Of a stretch of DNA of 64,000 nucleotides, positions 38,686 through 46,331 are shown piece after piece. The notes below the pieces were generated by a model. It was given only the letters and a program-made list of their open reading frames with translations, did no database searches and had not been told where the DNA came from. The DNA comes from DATFVA01 sp963745945 (GTDB lineage Bacteria > Bacteroidota > Ignavibacteria > Ignavibacteriales > Ignavibacteriaceae), in assembly GCA_963745945.1 (NCBI GenBank), contig CAVUZG010000004.1:1116001-1180000 (forward strand), given 5' to 3'. Numbering within the stretch: position 1 is the first letter of the stretch; every line of letters starts with the position of its first letter. The position numbers and the translations under genes are program-made.

Positions 38686-39217
38686 GTCAAGTCAATATTA
38701 TCCGTCATGTTTGGCGCCATAAGTGGCAGATACGAATATTATGTTTTTACTTATCAGTCATTTATCAATTCAAATCAACTAAATTTTTTCAGCATACAAT
38801 TTGATAAACGTGGTGCAAGTTGTTGACTATTTTAAAATATAATTCATAGAAAAGATTTGATTAGAATTGATTAATTACCGGATGCTTTTTAGACAATATG
38901 AGGATACCACTAACTGACCGGTCTTTAAAATGGAAAAGTATTTCAGCACTCTCAATTTCAAAACGTCGGAATAAAAATCCTGCGTTGGTTTTTTATAACT
39001 ATTTATTGTGCTTCTATGAACCTTCAAAGGGAACACCTGATGTTCCCTTTTTTTATAAGTTTTACCTGTTTAGGTAAAAAATACTCAACTGTATGCACAA
39101 ATTGACCGATAATTGACATCAACTTTATAGGAAACTATTTGGTTCTCAGATTGAAATAGTTAAAAATAGGCATAAGATTTGATGTTAGGGGTAGAGTTTC
39201 AAATCAAAGTAAAATTT
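38686..39217. other. 532-bp intergenic region ahead of the pilin-like cassettes
   Basis: No convincing gene. It holds an 8-bp palindrome TGGCGCCA at 38712-38719, an ATG-started 59-codon frame at 38898-39077 that runs through a terminator and is probably spurious, the terminator at 39026-39054, and TGCACAAATTGACC at 39094-39107, which recurs in similar form ahead of the second cassette. A small RNA ending at the terminator is possible. I could not find a convincing sigma-54 promoter by eye. Confidence 0.5.
39026..39054 (+). terminator. Rho-independent terminator upstream of cassette 1
   Basis: The 10-bp stem AAAGGGAACA / TGTTCCCTTT with a 5-nt loop is followed by a continuous T run. It is 340 bp after the regulator's stop, so it may end a long 3' region or a separate small transcript. 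The core AGGGAACA arms recur in the hairpin after cassette 2. Confidence 0.75.
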
Positions 39218-39706
39218 ATGGCAAATATACAATCATTTTTAGCACTTGGAGCAATGACGATTTTATCACTAATCTCGCTCCTTTTTAACTCGTCTGCTCT
39301 TCAATCAACAAATATTGAAATTCAGGATAAAGTTTATTTAACAGCTTTCTCTCTGGCAGATGATTTAATTGAAGAAATGAAACAAAAAGCTTTCGACCAG
39401 AGAACTGTGGATTTTCAGGCTATTAACCAGAACCAGTTAACTCCTCCTATATCTCTTGGTAAAGATGGAACTGAAGCCTGGCCTGATTTCAACGATATTG
39501 ACGATTATAAAGGTTATCAACAAATAACCAATATACCACTTGCTGATGGTTATAAAGTTATGTGTGATGTGGTTTATTGTAATGCGGCCGGACAACCACA
39601 AATAACACAGCAATTTTATAAAAAAGTTACTGTAACTGTTTCAAGCCCGTATTTAAATGATCAATTTTATATGAGCTTCATTTTTTCTCTTCACGCAAAG
39701 AACTAA
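39218..39706 (+). CDS. Pilin-like protein A1 (PilV/GspI-like position), first copy
   Basis: 162 residues from ATG 39218. An in-frame TTG at 39179 would add 13 residues, but the paralogue A2 begins at the equivalent Met. A hydrophobic helix (about 5-25, SFLALGAMTILSLISLLF) leads into KVYLTAFSLADDLIEEMKQK, a pilin-like amphipathic extension. The rest is a small polar domain with FNDIDDY and YKKVTVTVSSP, both shared with A2. The GFxxxE site for prepilin peptidase is missing. The role in a pilus or pseudopilus tip is inferred from size, topology and the B and C neighbours. Confidence 0.72.
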   Translation: MANIQSFLALGAMTILSLISLLFNSSALQSTNIEIQDKVYLTAFSLADDLIEEMKQKAFDQRTVDFQAINQNQLTPPISLGKDGTEAWPDFNDIDDYKGYQQITNIPLADGYKVMCDVVYCNAAGQPQITQQFYKKVTVTVSSPYLNDQFYMSFIFSLHAKN

Positions 39707-39712
39707 TACAAG

Positions 39713-40297
39713 ATGAATACAATAATAGATCTTTTAGGCTCAGTTTTTATCGGAGGAATGGTTTTACTTCTGGTTTTAAAATTAAATCTTTTTATGTCGG
39801 ATGCCAGTTATGGTTCCGACAGGGAACTCAGATTACAGCAAAATATAAAAACCATGTCTGAAATACTTAATTCAGATTTAAGAAAAGTCGGCTACGGCTA
39901 TAATCACACTGCAATCGTAACTGCTCAAAAACAAAGACTTAAATTTCTTGGTGATTTAGAGAGACCGGGAGAACCCGGATTCGGAGTTGTTGATAGTGTA
40001 GAATATTTTATTGAAGATTCAACGCACGCTATCGGAACTTCAAATGTACATGATATAATTTTAGTAAGAGTATTAAACGGAACAGATACAATTGCCGGAC
40101 CTTCGTTAGGTTTGGTGAAATTAAATTTTACATATCTTGATAGTGTACGCACCCCAACTACAATACTTTCTAAAATAAAATATATAAAGACACAAATTTG
40201 GGCACAGCCAACGGAATCGGAAAATAGTTTTGTAACTGGTATTAAAGATTCAACCTATACTTACTGGGAATTCACAATTTATCCAAGGAATATTTAA
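39713..40297 (+). CDS. PilW-like minor pilin homologue B1, first copy
   Basis: 194 residues. A membrane helix (about 4-27, LLGSVFIGGMVLLLVLKL) is followed by RLQQNIKTMSEILNSDLRKV and GYGY, closely matching the RLQEN...RDLRMAGY block of PilW/PulJ minor pilins. A polar beta-rich domain then runs to YWEFTIYPRNI. No prepilin cleavage motif is seen. It starts 6 bp after A1, and its last codons contain the AAGGA ribosome site of C1 (stop TAA, one base, ATG). Confidence 0.75.
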   Translation: MNTIIDLLGSVFIGGMVLLLVLKLNLFMSDASYGSDRELRLQQNIKTMSEILNSDLRKVGYGYNHTAIVTAQKQRLKFLGDLERPGEPGFGVVDSVEYFIEDSTHAIGTSNVHDIILVRVLNGTDTIAGPSLGLVKLNFTYLDSVRTPTTILSKIKYIKTQIWAQPTESENSFVTGIKDSTYTYWEFTIYPRNI

Positions 40298-40298
40298 A

Positions 40299-41348
40299 AT
40301 GGGAAAAAGTTCATTGATTATGGTCATGGGAATGATGATTCTTGTATCATTCTTAGTACTTAAATTGAATGCCAATTCCAATTCAAACGTAGATACTACT
40401 GTAAATATGTTTAACCAGACACAAGCCCGGCTTATTGCTAACACCGGGGTTGAGGTTTATCTTGAAAAAGTTTATGCTGATAAATCATTGATGAATAAAA
40501 CATCATCACCACAGTATTTGTTTGGTGGAAGCTATATTGCAGATGTTGCCGGTACCCTGCCCAATGTAAGAGTAACAACAACCGCAACTTTTCAGGGTGT
40601 CCAGCATATTTCTGTGGCTGACGCTATGCTAGAACCTGTTAATTTTCCTAACCTTCCGGGAGGAGTGTATATAAGTGCAAGTGCTGTAGTTCAGGCCAAA
40701 GAAGTTGGAAGTATGCAAGTTAGCGGACTGGATCATAAAGTGGATGGTACTTTAAAGGGTACCGGCAAGCCAGCTATTTACGGTGTTGGGGTAGATAATG
40801 AAACTCAAAAGTCGGATATTCTTGCGGGACTTAAAAAGCCTGGTAACATTGAAGGTCTTATTGATTCAACAACAGGCGCCACCGGTTATCCAAGTGTTGG
40901 AGTTACAAACTTAGGTATTGATTGGGCAAAACTTTATCAATACATAGCCAACTCTGCAGACCAGACATTTATACAGGATATTCCTAATGGTGCTGATCTT
41001 GGAAGCATTTCCACACCTAAAATTACTTTAGTAAATGCAGATGCTGCTACAAATAAAACAATTATGATAAATGGTGATCATGGAGCTGGTATTATGGTGG
41101 TAAACGGAAATATTAAATTTGCCGGTAACTTTAAGTACCAGGGAATTATACTTTGTTATAAGAATTCAGATCTTACTTTTGAATCAGTCGGTACCAACCA
41201 GGTAATCGGCGGTATTATTATAGCCGGTCAGAGCGTAAGTTTCAAACTCGCCGGAAATATGAGTGTACTCTACAGTCTTGATGCGCTCCTGGCAGTGCGT
41301 GCTAATTTGAAATCAAACGGATTTAAAATTTTATCATGGTATGAATAA
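40299..41348 (+). CDS. PilX-like protein C1, first copy
   Basis: 349 residues. The N-terminal helix (about 4-22, SLIMVMGMMILVSFLVLKLN) is followed by TQARLIANTGVEVYLEKV, resembling the post-helix segment of PilX/GspK (often A.sGiE). The C-terminal third carries GIMVVNGNIKFAGNFKYQGI and GGIIIAGQSV, a beta-helix-like module seen in PilX-type proteins, and ends FKILSWYE. Its paralogue C2 matches best at both ends. It lacks a prepilin cleavage motif. It is probably surface-exposed and anchored by the N-terminal helix. Confidence 0.73.
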   Translation: MGKSSLIMVMGMMILVSFLVLKLNANSNSNVDTTVNMFNQTQARLIANTGVEVYLEKVYADKSLMNKTSSPQYLFGGSYIADVAGTLPNVRVTTTATFQGVQHISVADAMLEPVNFPNLPGGVYISASAVVQAKEVGSMQVSGLDHKVDGTLKGTGKPAIYGVGVDNETQKSDILAGLKKPGNIEGLIDSTTGATGYPSVGVTNLGIDWAKLYQYIANSADQTFIQDIPNGADLGSISTPKITLVNADAATNKTIMINGDHGAGIMVVNGNIKFAGNFKYQGIILCYKNSDLTFESVGTNQVIGGIIIAGQSVSFKLAGNMSVLYSLDALLAVRANLKSNGFKILSWYE

Positions 41349-41633
41349 TAATTAATCTGAATTTTTAAATATTAGGGGTAACAAGATTTTGGAAAAAATT
41401 AGGTTACAATTTGAAGTTTTAGAATTTTAAAATAATTTTCTGCAAAATTTGACCAACCCCAGGCAGTAAAAAATACCTACATTTCACTTTTATACTACCG
41501 AGATTTTTTTTCACGTCATAAATGACAGACATTTGCCTACAATTTGCGCCATTTTCAAATACAATTAATTTCGAATTCACGGTATTATTTTTGCTTTTTG
41601 CTTTCCCAATACATAAAGAGTTAAGGGAGCATT
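41349..41633 (+). promoter_or_regulatory. Inter-cassette region with motifs shared with the upstream region of cassette 1
   Basis: 285 bp without a gene. TTAGGGGTA at 41372-41380 repeats 39185-39193, and TGCAAAATTTGACC at 41441-41454 resembles TGCACAAATTGACC at 39094-39107 (12 of 14 positions by eye). No terminator follows C1, so this stretch may hold a second promoter for cassette 2. The function of the motifs is inference. Confidence 0.35.
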
Positions 41634-42116
41634 ATGAGCAACGTACAGTCAATGTTAACAATGGGGGCGCTGATCTTACTTTCACTTTCTTCATTAAGGT
41701 TTAATACTTCTGTTTTAGAAAATTCAACTGTTCAAATTGAGAATAAAGTCTATCTAACAGCATTCTCACTTGCAGATGATATGATAGAAACTATAAAACA
41801 GAGAAGCTTTGATGAAGCGACAACTGAATTTCCAACAGGATTAGCTAACCTAACTCCGGCAAACAGTCTTGGCCCAGAGTCAGGTGAAACTTATTTGACT
41901 TTTAATGATATAGATGACTATGATGGTTATATTAAACAAATAAGTGCGCCACACGCCGAAAACTACAAACTCTGGTGCGAAGTAAAATATGTAGACGGAA
42001 ATGATCCTGATAAAGAAGTAAGTACGCAAAGTTATTACAAAAAAGTCACCATTTATGTCTCAAGTCCTTTTATGAAAGAGGATATAAGTTTGTCATTTAT
42101 TTTCACACTTAAATAA
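41634..42116 (+). CDS. Pilin-like protein A2, second copy
   Basis: 160 residues starting MSNVQSMLTMGALILLSL, parallel to A1. It has a clear AAGGGAG ribosome site, which supports the start chosen for both copies. The helix at about 5-24 precedes KVYLTAFSLADDMIETIKQR, then a polar domain with FNDIDDYDGY and YYKKVTIYVSSP. There is no cysteine pair as in classical pilins and no GFxxxE site. Its loop regions differ from A1 in length and sequence, as expected for exposed surfaces. Confidence 0.73.
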   Translation: MSNVQSMLTMGALILLSLSSLRFNTSVLENSTVQIENKVYLTAFSLADDMIETIKQRSFDEATTEFPTGLANLTPANSLGPESGETYLTFNDIDDYDGYIKQISAPHAENYKLWCEVKYVDGNDPDKEVSTQSYYKKVTIYVSSPFMKEDISLSFIFTLK

Positions 42117-42124
42117 GATTTTTT

Positions 42125-42673
42125 ATGAATGTTATAATGGATATTCTTGGGGCTACTTTAATCGGGGGATTAGTGATGCTTCTTGTTGTTAATCTGAATG
42201 CTTACTCAACCGAAACCAAATTTGCGTCAGATGCAGATTTAAGATTACAGCAGGGGGCAAAAACTCTCGCAGAAATTATTAATGATGACCTTAGAAAAAT
42301 TGGCTATAAATTTTCAGGTACCGCAATTACCCAGGCTGACAGTCAACGTATTTCTTTCAAAGGCGATATTGATAATAATGGAACTATGGATCAGGTGACA
42401 TATTTTTTAGGAAGTACTGAAGAGGCTGTCTACACACCAAACCCTAATGACAGAGTGCTATACAGAATAGTTGATAACGATACCATTGCAGGACCTACCT
42501 TAGGGTTAACAAATTTAAAATTTTCATATCTGAACACCCAGGAACAACCAACCACTTTTGCAGACAGTATATGCTATGTGAAAGTTGAGATATGGGTTGA
42601 AACTCTAAATCAGGTTGGGGATGAATATCCGTTTACTTATTGGGAAATGACCATTAATCCAAGGAATATTTAA
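42125..42673 (+). CDS. PilW-like minor pilin homologue B2, second copy
   Basis: 182 residues. The N-terminal helix (LGATLIGGLVMLLVVNLN, about 7-24) is followed by the PilW-like block RLQQGAKTLAEIINDDLRKI with GYKF. The tail is YWEMTINPRNI, almost the same as B1 because this DNA also carries the ribosome site of C2. The middle contains NDTIAGPTLGLTNLKFSYL, conserved with B1. It starts 8 bp after A2. Location is probably cell envelope, anchored by the helix. Confidence 0.75.
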   Translation: MNVIMDILGATLIGGLVMLLVVNLNAYSTETKFASDADLRLQQGAKTLAEIINDDLRKIGYKFSGTAITQADSQRISFKGDIDNNGTMDQVTYFLGSTEEAVYTPNPNDRVLYRIVDNDTIAGPTLGLTNLKFSYLNTQEQPTTFADSICYVKVEIWVETLNQVGDEYPFTYWEMTINPRNI

Positions 42674-42674
42674 T

Positions 42675-43682
42675 ATGGGAAAAGGAATTTTAATACTCGT
42701 AATCGGAGTTGCCGCATTAATTTCATTATTAATTGTAAACCTCAATGCCAATACAAACAGGAGTCTAGATACCACTCTGGATATGTACAAAAGCACGCAG
42801 GCAAGACTTATTTCAAATTCGGGAGTGGAGATATATCTTGAAAAAATGAGAAGATATAAGACATTAACAGGCACTTTTCGCGATAATACATTATTAAATG
42901 GCAATTACGATATATTTATTACAGGTTTAGATCCTGATCTGACAATTAAATCTGTTGCTGAATACGAATCTCATACCCATACCAGCATCGTTAGTGCAAA
43001 ACGGGAACCTGTAACAATGCCGGGAGTAAATTCAGCATTATATATTTCATCAAACAATGTTTCCCTTAATTTAAATGGCAACGTTGATATTAATGGAAAT
43101 GATCATGACCTATATGGAAATCCGGGAACCAATCCTTCTTTGCCCGGTATCGGTGTTGATGACCCATCTGATAGCGCTTATATTATTAATAATGTTAAAT
43201 CTAAAATCACAAAAACGATTGAAGGATCAGGTGGGGCACCAAGTGTAAGTACAGTCCCCGATACGACAGATTGGCTCGGACTTTCTGAAGATTTTATTTT
43301 CTCAGCTGACACTGTTCTTACTTCGGGAAATTATTCAAGCGGATCAACTTTTGGAACGGCTTCAAAACCCATAATAACTTATTGTAATGGCGATGTAGGT
43401 TTTACTTCGGCTACCGGTTATGGTATTATGGTAATTAATGGAAATATAAATTTAAGCGGTAATTTTAATTATTACGGCATAATTATCGTCTACGGGCAAT
43501 CTTCTATCCACTGTCAGACAATAGGTAATAATGGTGTCTACGGTGGTGTTATTTTAGTTGGAGATGATGTTTCGATCGATTCACAGGGTAATGCAAAGTT
43601 TTACTATTCCAAAGAGGCAATTAACCTGTGTAAACTAAACCTCAAGTCCTCCCGTTTTAAAATACTTAGTTGGTTAGAATAA
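42675..43682 (+). CDS. PilX-like protein C2, second copy
   Basis: 335 residues with N-terminal helix ILILVIGVAALISLLIVNLN, then STQARLISNSGVEIYLEKM as in C1. The middle is polar and Asn/Gly/Ser-rich. The C-terminal module GIMVINGNINLSGNFNYYGI and GGVILVGDDVSI matches C1 closely and ends FKILSWLE. It begins one base after the B2 stop. A terminator-like hairpin follows 33 bp downstream, which ends the duplicated locus. Confidence 0.73.
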   Translation: MGKGILILVIGVAALISLLIVNLNANTNRSLDTTLDMYKSTQARLISNSGVEIYLEKMRRYKTLTGTFRDNTLLNGNYDIFITGLDPDLTIKSVAEYESHTHTSIVSAKREPVTMPGVNSALYISSNNVSLNLNGNVDINGNDHDLYGNPGTNPSLPGIGVDDPSDSAYIINNVKSKITKTIEGSGGAPSVSTVPDTTDWLGLSEDFIFSADTVLTSGNYSSGSTFGTASKPIITYCNGDVGFTSATGYGIMVINGNINLSGNFNYYGIIIVYGQSSIHCQTIGNNGVYGGVILVGDDVSIDSQGNAKFYYSKEAINLCKLNLKSSRFKILSWLE

Positions 43683-43715
43683 AATAAAATTTTCAAATGA
43701 TCTATTTACTTTCAG

Positions 43716-43738
43716 AGGGAACATCTAGTGTTCCCTTT
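43716..43738 (+). terminator. Terminator-like hairpin after cassette 2
   Basis: The 8-bp stem AGGGAACA / TGTTCCCT with a 5-nt loop is followed by TTATTA, a weak T tract. The arms equal the core of the hairpin at 39026-39050, so the two cassettes are bracketed by sequence-related hairpins. Confidence 0.6.
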
Positions 43739-43890
43739 ATTACATTAACATTCCTATTCTCAGTAATTATTCCCATAACCAAATAAAAACAATCTTTTTA
43801 AGTTACAAAATACAAGGTTTTTATAAGGTATAATTTTTGTTTTCTTTTAAATTTATATTAGAAATTTTCTAAAACACGGAAATCTTATTT

Positions 43891-44079
43891 ATGCTTTCTA
43901 TGGATTATTTTGACAGAAATGGTAATAAATGGTCAATTGAGAAGGGTGACTGGTTAGGTCATCAGGCTGAAGACAGGAAAAATAATAAGGTAAAAACATT
44001 AAAGGCTGTTAACAATAAATTAAAGTTTCTGATTATTGTTATCGTGGTTATTATAACGGGTATCCTTACTTTTATTTAA
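43891..44079 (+). CDS. Small single-pass membrane protein, unknown
   Basis: 62 residues, or 59 if translation starts at the next Met (MDYFDRNG). A charged N-terminal part (RNGNKWSIEKGDWLGHQAED) leads to a basic stretch and a C-terminal membrane helix LKFLIIVIVVIITGILTFI. This tail-anchored layout, with the N-terminus in the cytoplasm, is all that can be said. It lies between the cassette terminator and the converging GroES-like gene, 16 bp from the latter's stop. Confidence 0.5.
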   Translation: MLSMDYFDRNGNKWSIEKGDWLGHQAEDRKNNKVKTLKAVNNKLKFLIIVIVVIITGILTFI

Positions 44080-44095
44080 CTAATTCCGTTCCTTG

Positions 44096-44476
44096 TCAGA
44101 AATCAACTACATCATCTCTTATTAAAAGAAGAAGAGCAGATTGGGGAACAATCAGCAGTTTTTCTTTTTCAAATTCAATTTCAAATGCTTCTTTACGCAA
44201 AAAGATGGCCAGGTCTCCTTCCTTAGCCTGAAGCGGAATATATTTAACTGAATCTTTAGTTTCTTTCCATGGTTCATCATCTAAGTTTGTTCCGGTCGGA
44301 TAACCCGGACCCACTTTTATTACATATCCGCTTTGTATTTTATCTTTTTCGGAAACGCCGGGAGGAAGATATAAACCGGAAGCAGTTTTTTGAGAATCTT
44401 CTGCGGGTCGTACTAAAACTCTGTCTCCCACAACAATGAACTTATCTATGTTTTGCAATTTAAATTCCATATTCAA
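44096..44476 (-). CDS. GroES-like co-chaperonin family protein
   Basis: 126 residues. The GroES beta-barrel is recognisable: VVGDRVLVRPAEDSQKTASG, LYLPPGVSEKDKIQSGYVI, VGPG and the closing EKEKLLIVPQSALLLLI. It is longer than canonical GroES (about 95 residues) owing to an insertion (GYPTGTNLDDEPWKETKD) and a C-terminal extension, and no groEL lies next to it. It is therefore a divergent paralogue and not the main GroES. A link with the adjacent PKS operon (51 bp away, same direction) is possible but unproven. Confidence 0.85.
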   Translation of the reverse strand: MNMEFKLQNIDKFIVVGDRVLVRPAEDSQKTASGLYLPPGVSEKDKIQSGYVIKVGPGYPTGTNLDDEPWKETKDSVKYIPLQAKEGDLAIFLRKEAFEIEFEKEKLLIVPQSALLLLIRDDVVDF

Positions 44477-44527
44477 AATTTTTAATTCTTTTTACAAAGA
44501 TAAATAAAACTGAAATACATTTTAATA

Positions 44528-45661
44528 TCAATTTCTGGTAGCTTTAATTGACAGCGGAATTAAAATCCTTGTAACTGAAGACGGGATCTTTTCAATATAA
44601 CCTTTAATCATTAATTTTTGAATTATTCCTGCTGATTTTATTCTGCGGTAAAATTGTTTATTCCAATCTGTGTTATAAGTTTCTTCAATCACACTCCCTT
44701 TTATTTCATTAAAATATCGAGTGATAGTTTTTGACGCAATTTTGGCAGATTGAAATGCCATTCCTATTCCGTCCCCAGCTAATGGCGCGATAACACGGGC
44801 TGCATCTCCTATCATAATTATTCCATTCTTAGTAAGTTCTTTTTTACCGAAATAAATATTACCGACACCATAAATTTGCTGTTCGTTAATATTCGGACAG
44901 GTTTTCTCACCAAACAGAGCTGCAAAATTTTTGTTATCATTAAAAAGTTTTTTAAAATGTTCTTTGGGAGATTCTTCTGACCTATTTTTTTTCTCTAAAA
45001 AACATACTGTAACTTCATCCCTGCTAACAGTATTTATTCCGCAATAAATTCCATTCCCGGAAAATATATTAATACAAGTATCATCGATATCCGTAATTTG
45101 TGATTTCATTAGATGAAATTTTATCCCGTTATATCCTGATTGATACCCAGAGAATTTTCGGTTCAATTTTTTATCGAGTATGTTGCTTTTTCCATATGCA
45201 CCTATTACAAATCTGCTTGTAAAAGATTTACTCTCCGTTTCAGTTTTAATTGTGGACAGGAATGTTTTATTTTCTCTTTTCACAGCCTGAAGACTTGCCG
45301 GCTGAAATATTTTTGCTCCCGCTCTTTTTGCTTCTTTTAAGAGGAAGCTATCAAAGATTGAACGCTTTAATGCATAACCTGTAAAAGGTAATAGGGTATT
45401 AAATCTTTTATTATTAGAGGTAATAAATTCGAAAGAAGATATCTTATTCGGATTTAGGGAAATAAACTCCTCAAATAATCCCAATTCCTTTAGGTGTTCA
45501 GTCACTTCAACGGACAGGAATTCTCCGCATAAAGTTTCCCTGGGAAAAAGTTTTCTTTCTATTATTACGGTATTTAATCCCGCTCTGGCTAAATTAATTC
45601 CCGCAACTGAGCCGGCGGGACCTCCGCCAATTATGACTACATCATAATCCATTTTCATCAA
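44528..45661 (-). CDS. FAD-dependent oxidoreductase, geranylgeranyl reductase family
   Basis: 377 residues. FAD-binding GGGPAGSVAGINLARAGLNT near the N-terminus, TLCGEFLS (the substrate-side block of the family), and IGDAARVIAPLAGDGIGMAF for the FAD ribose site. The family reduces or hydroxylates lipids, quinones and polyketides. Start choice: TTG 45661, ATG 45658 or ATG 45652; all keep the fold. It overlaps the methyltransferase by 20 bp and is third in the type III PKS operon, so it probably modifies the PKS product. Confidence 0.88.
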   Translation of the reverse strand: MMKMDYDVVIIGGGPAGSVAGINLARAGLNTVIIERKLFPRETLCGEFLSVEVTEHLKELGLFEEFISLNPNKISSFEFITSNNKRFNTLLPFTGYALKRSIFDSFLLKEAKRAGAKIFQPASLQAVKRENKTFLSTIKTETESKSFTSRFVIGAYGKSNILDKKLNRKFSGYQSGYNGIKFHLMKSQITDIDDTCINIFSGNGIYCGINTVSRDEVTVCFLEKKNRSEESPKEHFKKLFNDNKNFAALFGEKTCPNINEQQIYGVGNIYFGKKELTKNGIIMIGDAARVIAPLAGDGIGMAFQSAKIASKTITRYFNEIKGSVIEETYNTDWNKQFYRRIKSAGIIQKLMIKGYIEKIPSSVTRILIPLSIKATRN

Positions 45662-46331
45662 GAGGTATTACAATTAAAAATCTGAATGCCCATTTTCTTT
45701 TTATAATATATTTCGCAATCCCGGCTTCCATCAGAATTTTCTTTAAATCATTTTTTACAAATGCACGTTTCACTGAAAGAGGTCCATCACTTTTTACAAA
45801 TTCACTTTTTGAAAATAGCAGGGTGAGAATTTTAATCCCTAAATAAGCCAGTATATTTCTGCGAAGATCATTAATTACTATTCCCTGTGTTGCTATCCGG
45901 CTGAATTCCTTTAATAATATTAATATTTCTTTATCTGCAAAGTGATGAAGAAAAAGAGATGAATGAACTATTCCAAATGAATTATTTATGAAAGGAAGCC
46001 TGAATGCGTCTGCACAGATTATTTTATCATTTCCTTTCTCCTCTTTTTGATAATGGCACGTAAACCTGCTTTTATCTACTGAATAAAATATTATGTTATC
46101 AATTTTATTTTTAAGATCGAACAGAATATCCGAAGCGCCCGCACCTACATCAAGAATTTTTATTGTTTCTTCCGGAGATCTTTTAATATTGTTTATCCCG
46201 TCTTCACTAACAGAATTCCCGCCGAGGAATTTATTTATTATCTGCAATTCACTTAAAGCATTCCCTATTCTTTCATCATTTATCGAAAAATCATCCATCA
46301 ATTCTTTTTGATAACTTCTCTTAAAAAACAT
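45642..46331 (-). CDS. SAM-dependent methyltransferase of the type III PKS operon
   Basis: 229 residues. Motif I is DVGAGASDILFDL, motif II YSVDKSRF, and a UbiE-like FGIVHSSLFLHHFADKE stretch follows. The C-terminus is hydrophobic and basic, suggesting membrane contact. It shares one base with the PKS stop and overlaps the oxidoreductase by 20 bp, a tightly coupled three-gene set. Likely C- or O-methylation of a resorcinol, pyrone or quinone is inferred from the operon alone. Confidence 0.87.
   Translation of the reverse strand: MFFKRSYQKELMDDFSINDERIGNALSELQIINKFLGGNSVSEDGINNIKRSPEETIKILDVGAGASDILFDLKNKIDNIIFYSVDKSRFTCHYQKEEKGNDKIICADAFRLPFINNSFGIVHSSLFLHHFADKEILILLKEFSRIATQGIVINDLRRNILAYLGIKILTLLFSKSEFVKSDGPLSVKRAFVKNDLKKILMEAGIAKYIIKRKWAFRFLIVIPLDENGL

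Larger units (their letters stand above)
39218..43682 (+). repeat. Tandem duplication of a three-gene pilin-like cassette
   Basis: Copy 1 is A1-B1-C1 (39218-41348) and copy 2 is A2-B2-C2 (41634-43682). Gene order, direction, B-C spacing (one base) and product topology are the same. Conserved blocks include KVYLTAFSLADD in A, RLQQ...DLRK in B, and TQARLI, GIMV and LKS in C. Divergence between copies is substantial, so the duplication is old or the copies have specialised. Confidence 0.85.

Noticed and set aside
38898..39077. ATG-started 59-codon frame in the long intergenic region
   Set aside because: It has no ribosome site, an odd composition and reads straight through the terminator at 39026-39054.
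38700..39217. Sigma-54 promoter for the pilin-like cassettes
   Set aside because: No site with GG and GC at the right 10-nt spacing was found by eye; TGGCGCC...TGGCAG at 38712 does not fit.
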